Assembly (NCBI GenBank): GCA_014378195.1
Contig: JACMOC010000052.1
Span: forward strand, 1-64,000
DNA from: Oligoflexus sp.
Lineage (GTDB): Bacteria > Bdellovibrionota_B > Oligoflexia > Oligoflexales > Oligoflexaceae
Direction: 5' to 3'
Length of the DNA: 64,000 nucleotides
The translations under genes were made by a program, and so were the position numbers. How positions within the stretch are numbered: the first letter of the stretch is position 1; the number at the start of each line of letters is the position of its first letter. Below the pieces are notes generated by a model, which did not search any database, was not told where the DNA came from, and saw only the letters and a program-made list of their open reading frames with translations. Below, one piece after another: positions 54,246 through 62,926 of this stretch.

Positions 54246-54740
54246 TCAGGTGGCTTTAGCGCCTGGTTCCAGGATCGCAGTGGCGATAGGACCAGGAATC
54301 TTGTGAGCTTTGCAAGAGACCGATACGGTCGTAATCACACGCTCAACCAAGTCATGGGCACGCTGAGGATTGTCGCGCTCACGTCCTTTGAGTCTTACGA
54401 CGACTTTTACTTTGTCGCCACGTTCGAGGAATTTCTCGATCGCATTGACCTTGGTCGTAAGGTCGTGGTCAGAGATATTCGCCTTGAGCTGAATTTCCTT
54501 CAGATCAGACGTTTGACGATTTTGTTTTTGTTTTTTCTTCTTTTCGTACTGAAGCTTTTTAAAGTCTTCGATGCGAACTACCGGCGGAATGGCCTCAGGC
54601 GCACTCACTAGTACAAGATTAAGTCCCTCTTCTTCAGCGATACGAAGAGCTTCCATAGCTTGAACTATGTCATTACGACCTTCGCCAACGAGTCGGACCT
54701 CTTTCATGGTTCTAATGTCAGAACGTTCTAAAACTTTCAA
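54246..54740 (-). CDS. infC: Translation initiation factor IF-3
   Basis: Binds the 30S subunit and checks start codons. It holds VRLVGEGRNDIVQAMEALRIAEEEGLNLVLV and PPVVRIEDFKKLQYE (N-domain), then a Lys-rich linker and KVKVVVRLKGRE ... HKIPGPIATAILE. The best start is a TTG at 54740 with GAGAGAGGT 6 nt before; no ATG is in register, the next being about 36 nt further in. A weak start codon agrees with IF-3 control of its own translation (AUU in E. coli). rpmI and rplT, which usually follow, are absent; a terminator closes it off. 164 residues. Confidence 0.93.
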   Translation of the reverse strand: MKVLERSDIRTMKEVRLVGEGRNDIVQAMEALRIAEEEGLNLVLVSAPEAIPPVVRIEDFKKLQYEKKKKQKQNRQTSDLKEIQLKANISDHDLTTKVNAIEKFLERGDKVKVVVRLKGRERDNPQRAHDLVERVITTVSVSCKAHKIPGPIATAILEPGAKAT

Positions 54741-55044
54741 AAAGACCTCTCTCCAACTAAGGAAACGATCGACTCGGTGTTTTGCGAGTCTTGTGTGAGA
54801 TCCCAGACGGCGCTTTCGTCCTATCGGGGTCCGAGTGACAGAATATAGCGACCCTGTGTGCAAGCAGCAATCAAAAAAGCGACTCAAATTCGTCTCTTTT
54901 CGGCTGTCGCCCTTTCCTGACCCACGTCACAGTGCTGAGACTCGAGCTATCAGGGCCTTTTGTTCGCGTGCAAGAGGTTCAGAAAGATGGCATCATCGCT
55001 TTGCAAAATTCTTCATGTAAAAATGACGGATAAAGAGGAAGCCG

Positions 55045-56304
55045 ATGGTACGCATTTCTGTTCTCGATCCGAATGATCCCATACTCCATCCGTTACGTCT
55101 CGGAGCGAATCAATTTCCGGGCGCTTGGGCTTATACAATGCCGCGTGAATTGCGCGGTCTTAAGATGCCAGACGAACGTCGTGCGACGTGTATGAATTGT
55201 CCAAAAGCCTGTTACGAAGATTATCGTCCCGATTACAGATGCTGCACGTACCATCCTCGTATTCCTAACTATCTGATAGGACTCAGTATGTTAGGAGCAG
55301 GTGGTGACACAGCAATTGATGCTGTTATGGCTCGCGGTCTGCTTCTGCCGGAAGGCATGCATCATGCCCCGGGGCAGTGGTACGACTACCTCGACGATCT
55401 CGAAAATGAATCGTTTGGACAGAGCACCAAGGTCCTTTGTCCCATGCTTGACGAATCGAACGGCTACTGTCGGGCGCACGCATTCCGCAATTCTGTGTGT
55501 TCAACTTTCTTTTGTATCAAAGATCATGGCACCCCTGGTGACGATTTCTGGGGTCAGATTCAGACCCTGGGGACCCAGGTCGAAATGAGTCTAAGCCAGT
55601 GGGCTCTCCGTGCGGTCGGTTTTGACCTGGACACCTATTTCAAAACATTCACGCGCCTTGCGGCCGAGATCAAAGATGTCTCAAGTGTGACGGGTTGGAA
55701 GAGCTACGTTCTGGATCAGCTATGGGGAAGCTGGAAAGGGCGCGAAAAGGAATTGATGCGCGAATGCGGACTACTTGCCTCCGAAAACCGCGACGATCTC
55801 TGGGAGATTGCCAACAGTTTTGAAATCAAAGAATCAGCGAAGTTCAATATCGCGATGATCACGGCAGTTCCCGACCATCTCAAAGGTCAGGTCGATCCGG
55901 AAGATCTCGAAGAAGACGAAGATGCAGAAGCGGCCAAACCTAAAGACATTTGGAAAAGTTGCATCAAAGCCTACGAAAAACTCTGGGATCTGCCGCAGGG
56001 CCATTACATCATGAGTGGACGGGCCGATATCGTGCCGAATCACGGGATCGACAAGGAAAGTCTTTATCACGAAGACAAGCCTTACAGCATTCGCGTCTAC
56101 ACGCGAAAAGGCAGCAAAACACTCGACTGGCGCATGTTTATCAACCAGGCGGAATTTGAAGTCCTTCAACTGTTTGTCGGGGACGGCCGTAATCTCGATT
56201 GGACCCTGCTTATGCACCCCACTTTGAAAGCGCTCGGACGCGGCAAAGAATTCGTCGCGGAAATGCTCAAGCAAAAGGTCCTGGTGCGTGAAAGCCTGCA
56301 CTGA
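55045..56304 (+). CDS. Cysteine-rich hypothetical protein, metal-binding
   Basis: Not recognised. A 419-residue cytoplasmic protein with a Cys-rich N-terminal third: CMNCPKACYEDY, YRCCTYHP, LCPMLD, GYCRAH, SVCSTFFCIKDH. The spacing resembles YkgJ-type zinc or iron-sulfur proteins. The rest is helical and acidic (DPEDLEEDEDAEAA). It starts with ATG behind GAGGA. It stands alone, divergent from infC and convergent with the barrel gene at 56409. Metal binding is inferred from Cys number and spacing only. Confidence 0.8.
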   Translation: MVRISVLDPNDPILHPLRLGANQFPGAWAYTMPRELRGLKMPDERRATCMNCPKACYEDYRPDYRCCTYHPRIPNYLIGLSMLGAGGDTAIDAVMARGLLLPEGMHHAPGQWYDYLDDLENESFGQSTKVLCPMLDESNGYCRAHAFRNSVCSTFFCIKDHGTPGDDFWGQIQTLGTQVEMSLSQWALRAVGFDLDTYFKTFTRLAAEIKDVSSVTGWKSYVLDQLWGSWKGREKELMRECGLLASENRDDLWEIANSFEIKESAKFNIAMITAVPDHLKGQVDPEDLEEDEDAEAAKPKDIWKSCIKAYEKLWDLPQGHYIMSGRADIVPNHGIDKESLYHEDKPYSIRVYTRKGSKTLDWRMFINQAEFEVLQLFVGDGRNLDWTLLMHPTLKALGRGKEFVAEMLKQKVLVRESLH

Positions 56305-56408
56305 CTTTTAAAAAGTGCAGCGCATTCCTTGATACCAGGCATTGTTCGTTGGCCCGAGGCTAAGAGCGAGTTTCCAGCGGCCGGCGTTGGTTTGATTGCC
56401 TTATCGAT

Positions 56409-57389
56409 TTAAAAATGAGCCGCAACAAACAAGCTGGGATTGGTCGTGTTTACGTTCGTCGCCTTCCCATCTGTCGTTCTGTAGGAGAGCGAAGCACCTG
56501 CTTCCACGGTGTCGGAAACAAGGGCCTGGCCGAGAAGCACAAACTCGGTTCCGTCGTGGTTTTTCACGCCGGCGATCGACGTAGTCGCGAAGTAATCCAC
56601 TTCGATTGAAAATGATTCACTCATCGCCGATTCCATATGGACACCAGCAGTCGCTTCGTTTTTGAGATCGATACCGTTTTCATGAAAGGAGGAATAATCC
56701 TTCTGATCATAACTCACGCCTAACGTGATAGGCAGGTCGATGCGATACCGGGCGTGGAAACCAAGGTCCTGGGGCTGATTGTTGCTCGGATTGTCGAGGT
56801 CTTTATGTTTGCTAGTGACAACGGCCGTGGCTTCCCACATCTCCTGGTGTGCACTAAGGCCCAGAGTTAGTGTGCCGGCGTTGGGCTTTTGGGAAGGTTG
56901 GCCCGCAGCCTTTTCGTGTCCTCGAATAAAATTCGCCTGCAGCCCTAAGCTAAGAAAAGAAAAAGGGCTCACGGTGATCGAGGGACTCACGAGCGTGTTG
57001 TCGTTTTTGATAACGTTCGTGACTTTTATGGTGTTGTACTTGGCATTGACTCCCAGAACGACGATAGGGGATAGAGCATAAAATGCTCCCGCTGCGAGGT
57101 TAGAGCCCTTTACTGCTTCATTTCTCGTTGTGAGAGCTGTATCGACCTGACTCGTCCCGGCGGTAAATCCGGCGATGGCTTCGATGAGACTCCCGCTTTT
57201 GAGTTGATAGTACTGGGAGGACGAAATCACGGTGCGACTGAGCGTAAATATGTTGTGAAAACTGAGCTCGTCACTTTTGGTGTGATTTTGAGTGGCTGAT
57301 TGGGATACGACCTGCTCCTGGGCATTGGCAATAGAGGATGCAGTGGCCGCGTAGAGCGCCAAAGACATAATAGGAGTAATCATGCGCAT
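56409..57389 (-). CDS. Outer-membrane beta-barrel-like protein
   Basis: Not recognised. A signal peptide (RMITPIMSLALYAATASSIANA) and a 300-residue mature part of regular alternating strands (LAAGAFYALSPIVVLGVNAKY, TLGLSAHQEMWEATAVV, ITLGVSYDQKDY) ending in Phe (SLFVAAHF), the usual end of outer-membrane barrels, so a 12-14 strand barrel is likely. It lies next to prkA on the same strand but separated by an inverted repeat. Confidence 0.78.
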   Translation of the reverse strand: MRMITPIMSLALYAATASSIANAQEQVVSQSATQNHTKSDELSFHNIFTLSRTVISSSQYYQLKSGSLIEAIAGFTAGTSQVDTALTTRNEAVKGSNLAAGAFYALSPIVVLGVNAKYNTIKVTNVIKNDNTLVSPSITVSPFSFLSLGLQANFIRGHEKAAGQPSQKPNAGTLTLGLSAHQEMWEATAVVTSKHKDLDNPSNNQPQDLGFHARYRIDLPITLGVSYDQKDYSSFHENGIDLKNEATAGVHMESAMSESFSIEVDYFATTSIAGVKNHDGTEFVLLGQALVSDTVEAGASLSYRTTDGKATNVNTTNPSLFVAAHF

Positions 57390-57422
57390 GGGATATCCTT
57401 TGGTATTAGGGTCTTTCTGATG

Positions 57423-57455
57423 AAAGGCGTTCGAAGGTCACCCTCGAACGCCTTT
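57423..57455 (-). terminator. Inverted repeat, probable terminator between prkA and the barrel gene
   Basis: AAAGGCGTTCGA pairs with TCGAACGCCTTT (12 bp, 9-nt loop), beginning 29 nt past the prkA stop. The T-run is only TTTT on the plus side and short on the minus side, so it is a less sure terminator. Confidence 0.5.
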
Positions 57456-57483
57456 TATCGATTCGTTTAAATAAATGATCGTC

Positions 57484-59742
57484 TCATGTCACAGGCTGCG
57501 TGCGGGAGGTTAGAAGGAAACGCAAACTCTCTGCCGCAGCCGCTCGTGTATACCCATAGCGTGTTTCCAGCTGGCGATAAGTATTCTCGGCCAGGTCTCG
57601 TTCTTCCTGCGTGAAATTTAAGGCTTCGCCGTTTTCAAGAGCAAGCATCACGCGGAAGTTTTCGTCCACCTGATGTTTCCGTTCATCATAGTAGTGAGCT
57701 TTCATCGTATCGAGATACTCGTGGAAGATCTTCGTAACGTTGATCGCTTCCGTCGGTCGCTCGATTTTGGTCGCCGCGATACGGCCTATTAAGGCTTCCC
57801 GATGTTTGTCGGCAGGACCAGGAATCTTAAGGATCTTTTCGACTTCCTTCATAAGGTTTTCGTTGGGAGGCTCATAGGAACTTGTGTTTTTATTGAAGAT
57901 TTTTTCTCGTTTCACTTGTGCAACGATGTGCTCAATGTAGCGGTTGAAAAGAGCCTCATATTGATTCTCATCAACAAGAGTCATAGCCGTCGTCGCCTCT
58001 TTTTCGAATATTTCGGCGAAATCACGGCGACAGGCCTGAATGAACTCCTGCGGCTGGTGATATTTGCCCCTTGGTTCGAGCTGAAGGAATTCATAAACCG
58101 TACGATCCTTCACGAGGCGATCCAGCTCTTCAAACACGGCCATGGGCGTCAGGCTCTCATGCTTTGGATTCTGGATAGCGCGATAAAGGATACTTCGAAT
58201 TTCGCGCGGCGAGGCTCCAAAACGACCTTCGTAGGCAACGACGTTTTGATACTCTTCGCAAATTTCCTTGCGCAACTCGTATATCGCGGCTTCTTCCTGA
58301 GGCTTAAAGGTGGAGAGCAGGGATTCGCTTTCATACAGGCGGATTTTGCTGCGGGGATCCAGCCTTGAGATCAGGGCGCGGTATTTGGTGTCGTAATAGT
58401 CGGGATTCGGTTGCTTCAAGCGTGTCATCACTGCCCAAAGACAGAGCATCTCAACGGCATGCGGGGCGATCGGCCGGCTTTTGCCCAGAGCTTTGAGGTC
58501 TTGTTTGTATATTTCTGCTTCAAGGCTCGGTTTAAGCAGGTAGGGAGCTGTCAAGAGCTCGAAACGGGAACGGAACGAGGCGAAGTCTGGGATGGTTTTA
58601 AAGGCATCCAGATGTTTTTCGTTCGTTGTGGCAAAAAAGACGATATCAAGCGGCGCCGTTGAGGACGGAAGATTCGCTGTACCTTTCTCCACAGTGGAGA
58701 GGAGGTACTTAAAGGCTTCGATCGGACGTTTCAACATGTCCGAAAATTCGAGGATCCCACGGTTGGCCTCGATCAGGGGGCCTTCGGCCTCGTGGAAGCT
58801 TATGTTGTGCAGGACGGGCGGAAGATTCGCTATATTGCGGTCCATCGTCAGCTGCTTTTCGTAGGCATCGATCGACATTTGGGGTTCGACCGTACTTACG
58901 CCGACGCGGTATTGCTTTGAGTAATACCAACGCTCAACCTGAACGTGGCGCAAAACCATTCCCATGTCGCCATCGTAGGCGGCCAGGAGGTTTTCGAAAA
59001 TGAGTTGGTTACGTTTCGAAAGTCCGGACATCATCAGATTTTGAGGAATCTCTACGTCGGCTTCGGGAATATTTAGCTCGACCGCAAGCCAGCGTCTGAG
59101 TAGAGTTTCGCGATAGGGAAGGGGAATGAGATAGACGGGATTTTCTTTATATTCCGACGGAATCTTAGACGCGATTTTCGCTTCTTCGAGGAACGCAAAG
59201 GAATCCTCGCGCAGGCTTGCATACTCCTGGTTCCCTGAAAAGCCAATTGGCCCATGTGAGCCAGCGGCCTTTGCAGTAAGGCTCTTATCCGTCGGGAAGA
59301 TCCAGTTAAAGCGATAGACAGCGCCTTCTTCTGTCTCCGAGTACTTCTGCATCGCGTGGGCGATCGATTCCACGATCGACGTCTTTGCCGAACCATTCGG
59401 TCCATGCATCATGAGAAGTTTGTTGGAATAACCCTGCCGAACAAAGCCGGTAATTATCTTGTAAATCTCGTCCTGCACGCCTTCAGAACCGACGATAGGC
59501 ACGTTTTTATGAGTTCCCAGATCAAAAATATGCCAACGCGTATGGCCGTCTTGGCTTATTTTGCTTGATCCGAAGTGGTTGAATGTATCGTAAAGATATT
59601 GCGCTGAATTTCTGACCATGTGCGAAGGCCGTTCGCGCAAGCGATTCAGAAAACCGCTAAAGCTTAGAATCACCTGACGTTCCTGGAACAGACTGCGCGA
59701 TTCCTGATTAAGCTGATGCAGAAGATCGTTAACTTCTGTCAT
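57484..59742 (-). CDS. prkA: Serine protein kinase PrkA
   Basis: AAA-type protein kinase (PrkA/YeaG family), a stress-signalling kinase in other bacteria. Walker A MMHGPNGSAKTS (about residues 101-112), an AAA core with FATTNEKHLDAFK and FASFRSRFELLTAPYLLKPSLE, then the helical PrkA C-terminal domain. Start set at ATG 59742 behind GGGAGG. At 752 residues it is longer than E. coli YeaG (644). The usual partners yeaH and spoVR are not next to it. Confidence 0.85.
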   Translation of the reverse strand: MTEVNDLLHQLNQESRSLFQERQVILSFSGFLNRLRERPSHMVRNSAQYLYDTFNHFGSSKISQDGHTRWHIFDLGTHKNVPIVGSEGVQDEIYKIITGFVRQGYSNKLLMMHGPNGSAKTSIVESIAHAMQKYSETEEGAVYRFNWIFPTDKSLTAKAAGSHGPIGFSGNQEYASLREDSFAFLEEAKIASKIPSEYKENPVYLIPLPYRETLLRRWLAVELNIPEADVEIPQNLMMSGLSKRNQLIFENLLAAYDGDMGMVLRHVQVERWYYSKQYRVGVSTVEPQMSIDAYEKQLTMDRNIANLPPVLHNISFHEAEGPLIEANRGILEFSDMLKRPIEAFKYLLSTVEKGTANLPSSTAPLDIVFFATTNEKHLDAFKTIPDFASFRSRFELLTAPYLLKPSLEAEIYKQDLKALGKSRPIAPHAVEMLCLWAVMTRLKQPNPDYYDTKYRALISRLDPRSKIRLYESESLLSTFKPQEEAAIYELRKEICEEYQNVVAYEGRFGASPREIRSILYRAIQNPKHESLTPMAVFEELDRLVKDRTVYEFLQLEPRGKYHQPQEFIQACRRDFAEIFEKEATTAMTLVDENQYEALFNRYIEHIVAQVKREKIFNKNTSSYEPPNENLMKEVEKILKIPGPADKHREALIGRIAATKIERPTEAINVTKIFHEYLDTMKAHYYDERKHQVDENFRVMLALENGEALNFTQEERDLAENTYRQLETRYGYTRAAAAESLRFLLTSRTQPVT

Positions 59743-60080
59743 ATTCCGCCTCCCTGAGGTGTTCGGTTTTGCTTCAAACAGCATAACTCCTGACGATCGC
59801 TTTGTCAGCGAAACAGTACGCATCACTTAGAAAACGTCAAACCTAGAGCTGGCCTTGCGTTTGGGAATTTAAAGGCCTCAAACCCAAACCCACGGCCAGT
59901 TCAGTGATTTACACGTGAAGAAAGTTAACGCGTGCCGCTCAATTTGCGGTAAAACGGAAAGGGGCTTCAAGGGTTTTAGAAAAATACATCAGTCCCAGCT
60001 TTTGGATGGTGGGAAAGTATGTTACACCTTGATAATGATCCATAAAAATTAATACAGGCCATAGGCCACGGGGTACCTGA

Positions 60081-61409
60081 ATGAAGAAAGTCTTCATATT
60101 GGATACGAACGTTCTCTTGAGCAACCCTCTTAGTATTTTTAAATTCGACGACAACGATGTGGTTATTCCCATCAGCGTCATCGAAGAGATTGATACGTTT
60201 AAGAAGGACCAAAGCGATATAGGACGCAATGCACGAGAGGTTTCTCGGGTACTCGACAAGCTCCGTACGCGAGGGACACTCTCCTCCGGGATCAGACTTT
60301 TCGATCAGCGCGAAGACTCGGGGCAGCTCTACGTCTACCTCGGTCACAACATGGATATCCTGCCCGAACTGCTCGCCAGCAGCACGGACAACCATATCCT
60401 CGCGATCGGGATGACCTTACAAAAACAGTTTGGTGATACGCGCCGCGTCATCATCATTACGAAGGACACGAACCTTCGTATCAAGTCCGATGCTTTTGGG
60501 CTCGCTGCCGAGGATTTTGCAGCTGATAAAGTTGATATCTCGCACATGTACACGGGCATCGTCGAGATGACGGTCGATGCGACTCTCATCAATAAATTTT
60601 ACATCGATCGGGAAATTCGGCTGGAAGGGGAGTTTTATCCCAACCAGTTTGTGATCATGGAAGATAAAGACGATCCAAGCGCGTCGGTCTTCGGGATGTA
60701 CGACGGCGCGGAAAAAATTATTAAGATGGTCGACCCGCGCACCGAGGGGATCTGGGGAATCTATCCAAGAAACATGGAACAGGCCATGGCCTTGGAATGT
60801 CTCCTCAACGACAAGATTCGACTTGTGACATTGAGCGGGCAGGCCGGTACAGGGAAAACCCTGATGGCGATCGCCGCCGGTCTCGCTAAAACGACGGACG
60901 AGGATCAGTACCAAAAACTCCTTGTTTCGCGCCCTATTTTCCCGATGGGTCGTGACATTGGGTATCTCCCTGGCGACCTTGATGAGAAATTGAATCCTTG
61001 GATGCAGCCTATCTTTGACAACCTCGAACTCCTCTTGGGTGGTTCGACCGGCGGCCGGAAAAAAGGGATGAACAAGAGTCATCAGGAACTCATCAACCAG
61101 GGTATGCTCGCCGTTGAGCCGTTGACCTATATCCGCGGCCGCTCGTTGCCTTCGCAGTACTTCATCGTGGACGAGGCCCAAAACCTCACGCCTCACGAAG
61201 TGAAAACGATCCTCACACGTGCCGGAGAAGGCACTAAGATCATCCTTACGGGTGACCCATATCAGATCGATAATCCTTATTTAGATTCTCAGAATAATGG
61301 TTTGACTTACGTGATCGAAAGGTTCCGTAAGGAGGCGATTTCAGCCCACATCACGCTCACCAAAGGTGAACGAAGTGAGCTGGCATCAAAAGCAGCAAAT
61401 CTTCTCTAA
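60081..61409 (+). CDS. PIN-PhoH ATPase/ribonuclease (PhoH2-like)
   Basis: A fusion of an N-terminal PIN nuclease (VFILDTNVLLSNP with the metal-binding Asp, TDNHILAIGM) and a PhoH-type P-loop ATPase (LSGQAGTGKT about 252, FIVDEAQNLTPHE, ILTGDPYQIDNP). Members of this architecture unwind and cut RNA. 442 residues, normal for PhoH2/YlaK. It stands alone, starting 255 nt from prkA in divergent orientation. Confidence 0.93.
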   Translation: MKKVFILDTNVLLSNPLSIFKFDDNDVVIPISVIEEIDTFKKDQSDIGRNAREVSRVLDKLRTRGTLSSGIRLFDQREDSGQLYVYLGHNMDILPELLASSTDNHILAIGMTLQKQFGDTRRVIIITKDTNLRIKSDAFGLAAEDFAADKVDISHMYTGIVEMTVDATLINKFYIDREIRLEGEFYPNQFVIMEDKDDPSASVFGMYDGAEKIIKMVDPRTEGIWGIYPRNMEQAMALECLLNDKIRLVTLSGQAGTGKTLMAIAAGLAKTTDEDQYQKLLVSRPIFPMGRDIGYLPGDLDEKLNPWMQPIFDNLELLLGGSTGGRKKGMNKSHQELINQGMLAVEPLTYIRGRSLPSQYFIVDEAQNLTPHEVKTILTRAGEGTKIILTGDPYQIDNPYLDSQNNGLTYVIERFRKEAISAHITLTKGERSELASKAANLL

Positions 61410-61415
61410 AAAGTA

Positions 61416-61730
61416 TTAGCGTGGGAGATAACGGCAACTCGATTGTCCGTTATCTTCTAACGTTCCCATCCCGGCCAGCAAAGTATTGTAGTCTTCGCAG
61501 CGATAGACATTATCAGCTTTGCAAAATTCAAAAAACTGTTCCGAATAGGCTACGTGGGTCACACCCGTAAGTTCAACACGCGTGAGTTGCGCGAGCTGAG
61601 CGCAGGCACCTCCATATTCAAAAACCTTTTCCACCACGAGGTCGCGGATGTCTTCCTGCGCTATGACTGCGCGTGCGGAGAATAAGTTCACAAGCACAAA
61701 GACCATGGATAGAAGGGACGAGAGATTCAT
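61416..61730 (-). CDS. Small exported protein with paired cysteines
   Basis: Not recognised. A signal peptide (NLSSLLSMVFVLVNLFSARAVIA) and a mature part of about 80 residues with four Cys (GGACAQ, FEFCKAD, YRCEDY, SSCRYL) that could form two disulfides in the periplasm. Convergent with the phoH2-like gene, 6 nt between stops. A near-perfect 8-bp inverted repeat (GATAACGG/CCGTTATC, 61431-61458) lies inside its 3' end and may stop the opposite transcript. Confidence 0.7.
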   Translation of the reverse strand: MNLSSLLSMVFVLVNLFSARAVIAQEDIRDLVVEKVFEYGGACAQLAQLTRVELTGVTHVAYSEQFFEFCKADNVYRCEDYNTLLAGMGTLEDNGQSSCRYLPR

Positions 61731-61834
61731 GGGTAGTTCCTTTCTCTAAGGGCCTCTTGGCCACCATTCACAGAGAATACGTTCGGTGACGGGCAAGGGA
61801 ACTGTAGGGCAGGCTAATAATTGAATGATATTAA

Positions 61835-62181
61835 ATGATTACGTATCATATTAATTTTTCAGGATGGATTGAAAAAGCGAGATTTCATCCGGGACTTATC
61901 ATCGCAAGCTTTGCGCTTGTCCGCATGGATCAACCGCTTTGGATACGCGTGATGCACTTGCTCGTCTTCGGCGCGCTTGACTCCGTTCAATTCTCAGCTC
62001 AAGGATCTGAAAAGGTCACGATGCAAGCAATGGCAACAGCCACCCTTCGATGGTCATGATGTTAGCGATGAGCGTGGGTGTCGCCGTCGCCGGTGCTTTG
62101 ATTTCTGGTTTTTTGGCCCAATTGTGTACAGCTTGTCCGGATAAATCATATATAATTCAGAATGTTAGAGTCGCATTGTAA
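61835..62181 (+). pseudogene. Remnant of an MFS drug-transporter (DHA2 family)
   Basis: The frame from 61835 carries GLIIASFALVRMDQPLWIRVMHLLVFGALDSVQFSAQGS, resembling a late transmembrane block of EmrB/QacA-type transporters, then TMQAMATATL. After a frame change at about 62040, 62059-62178 reads MLAMSVGVAVAGALISGFLAQL, the next DHA2 block. The front of the gene is gone. It is a transfer or decay remnant; no start or complete domain remains. Confidence 0.65.
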
Positions 62182-62250
62182 AGGCATTGCTTTACAGGTA
62201 GAGACATTTCATGTATGATCTCCAATCAAAGGATGCTTGGAGGTCCGAAT

Positions 62251-62520
62251 TTGCTCGTAAAACTCTCCAAAAAAAAAGCCGTTAAAGACCTGACTAACGT
62301 GCCAGATCATATCCATCGTAAGTTGCTGGACTGGATCGATAGTATTGACGAAAACGGTTTGCTTCAAACTCGGAAGGTCAAAGGCTGGCATGACGAATCG
62401 CTTAAAGGCGATCGTAGAGGTCAACGCTCCATCAGGTTGAATAAGTCCTATCGAGCAATCTAAGTCGACGTCACGGGCGAGATCCTTGAAGTAATCGAGG
62501 TCACGAATCATAAGTATTGA
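62251..62520 (+). pseudogene. RelE/StbE-like toxin gene with in-frame TAA before the C-terminus
   Basis: An mRNA-interferase-type toxin: LVKLSKKKAVKDLTNVPDHIHRKLLDW, RKVKGWHDESLKGDRRGQRSIRLNKSYRAI. The TTG at 62251 has GGAGG 7 nt before it and matches the family start. A TAA at 62461-62463 follows YRAI, where the family has a Tyr or other residue; reading on in frame gives VDVTGEILEVIEVTNHKY and a TGA at 62518, exactly the missing C-terminal strand. So the last ~19 residues, which carry part of the active site in this fold, are lost. The antitoxin starts 9 nt on and is intact. Confidence 0.8.
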
Positions 62521-62529
62521 GGCCAAAAA

Positions 62530-62826
62530 ATGGACGCAAAGAGATATCTTGAAAAGAAAATTGGTCCAATGACCTTTGCAAACTCACTGAAGGCATGGCG
62601 TGAAGGCGAAGACCTTAGTCAGGAAGACCTCGCTAAGAAAGTCGGCGTGAGCCGAAACGCGATCAGTCGCTATGAAACTGGCAAGGACTTCCCAGGACCT
62701 GAAATAAGAAAGGCTCTAGCCAAAGCGCTTGAAGCCGACGTGAAGCAGTGGGAGGTCTATATCATGCGTGACATCGCGAAGGAAAAAGGCATTAAGCATG
62801 TTGAGTTCTCAATAAAGCAGGCATGA
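62530..62826 (+). CDS. XRE-family antitoxin
   Basis: A helix-turn-helix protein of 98 residues: LKAWREGEDLSQEDLAKKVGVSRNAISRYETGKDFPGPEIRKALAKAL is a textbook XRE domain. It represses its own operon and neutralises the upstream RelE-like toxin. The start is 9 nt after the toxin's terminal TGA, the standard TA layout with the toxin first (HigBA order). It is intact while the toxin is not. Confidence 0.92.
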   Translation: MDAKRYLEKKIGPMTFANSLKAWREGEDLSQEDLAKKVGVSRNAISRYETGKDFPGPEIRKALAKALEADVKQWEVYIMRDIAKEKGIKHVEFSIKQA

Positions 62827-62881
62827 AAGCCAATTGATATACCTAGAGCGACTCTTTGAAAGTAATTTTGACAACTACGGA

Positions 62882-62920
62882 GAGAGTGAGCGGAAGTCCA
62901 AAAGACTCCCGCTCACTCTC
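62882..62920. repeat. Long inverted repeat between convergent genes
   Basis: GAGAGTGAGCGG pairs perfectly with CCGCTCACTCTC (12 bp) and an inner AGTC/GACT pair extends the stem. It lies between the convergent antitoxin and lipoprotein genes. There is no T-run on either side, so it is a terminator-like hairpin at most. Confidence 0.6.
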
Positions 62921-62926
62921 GGCCTA

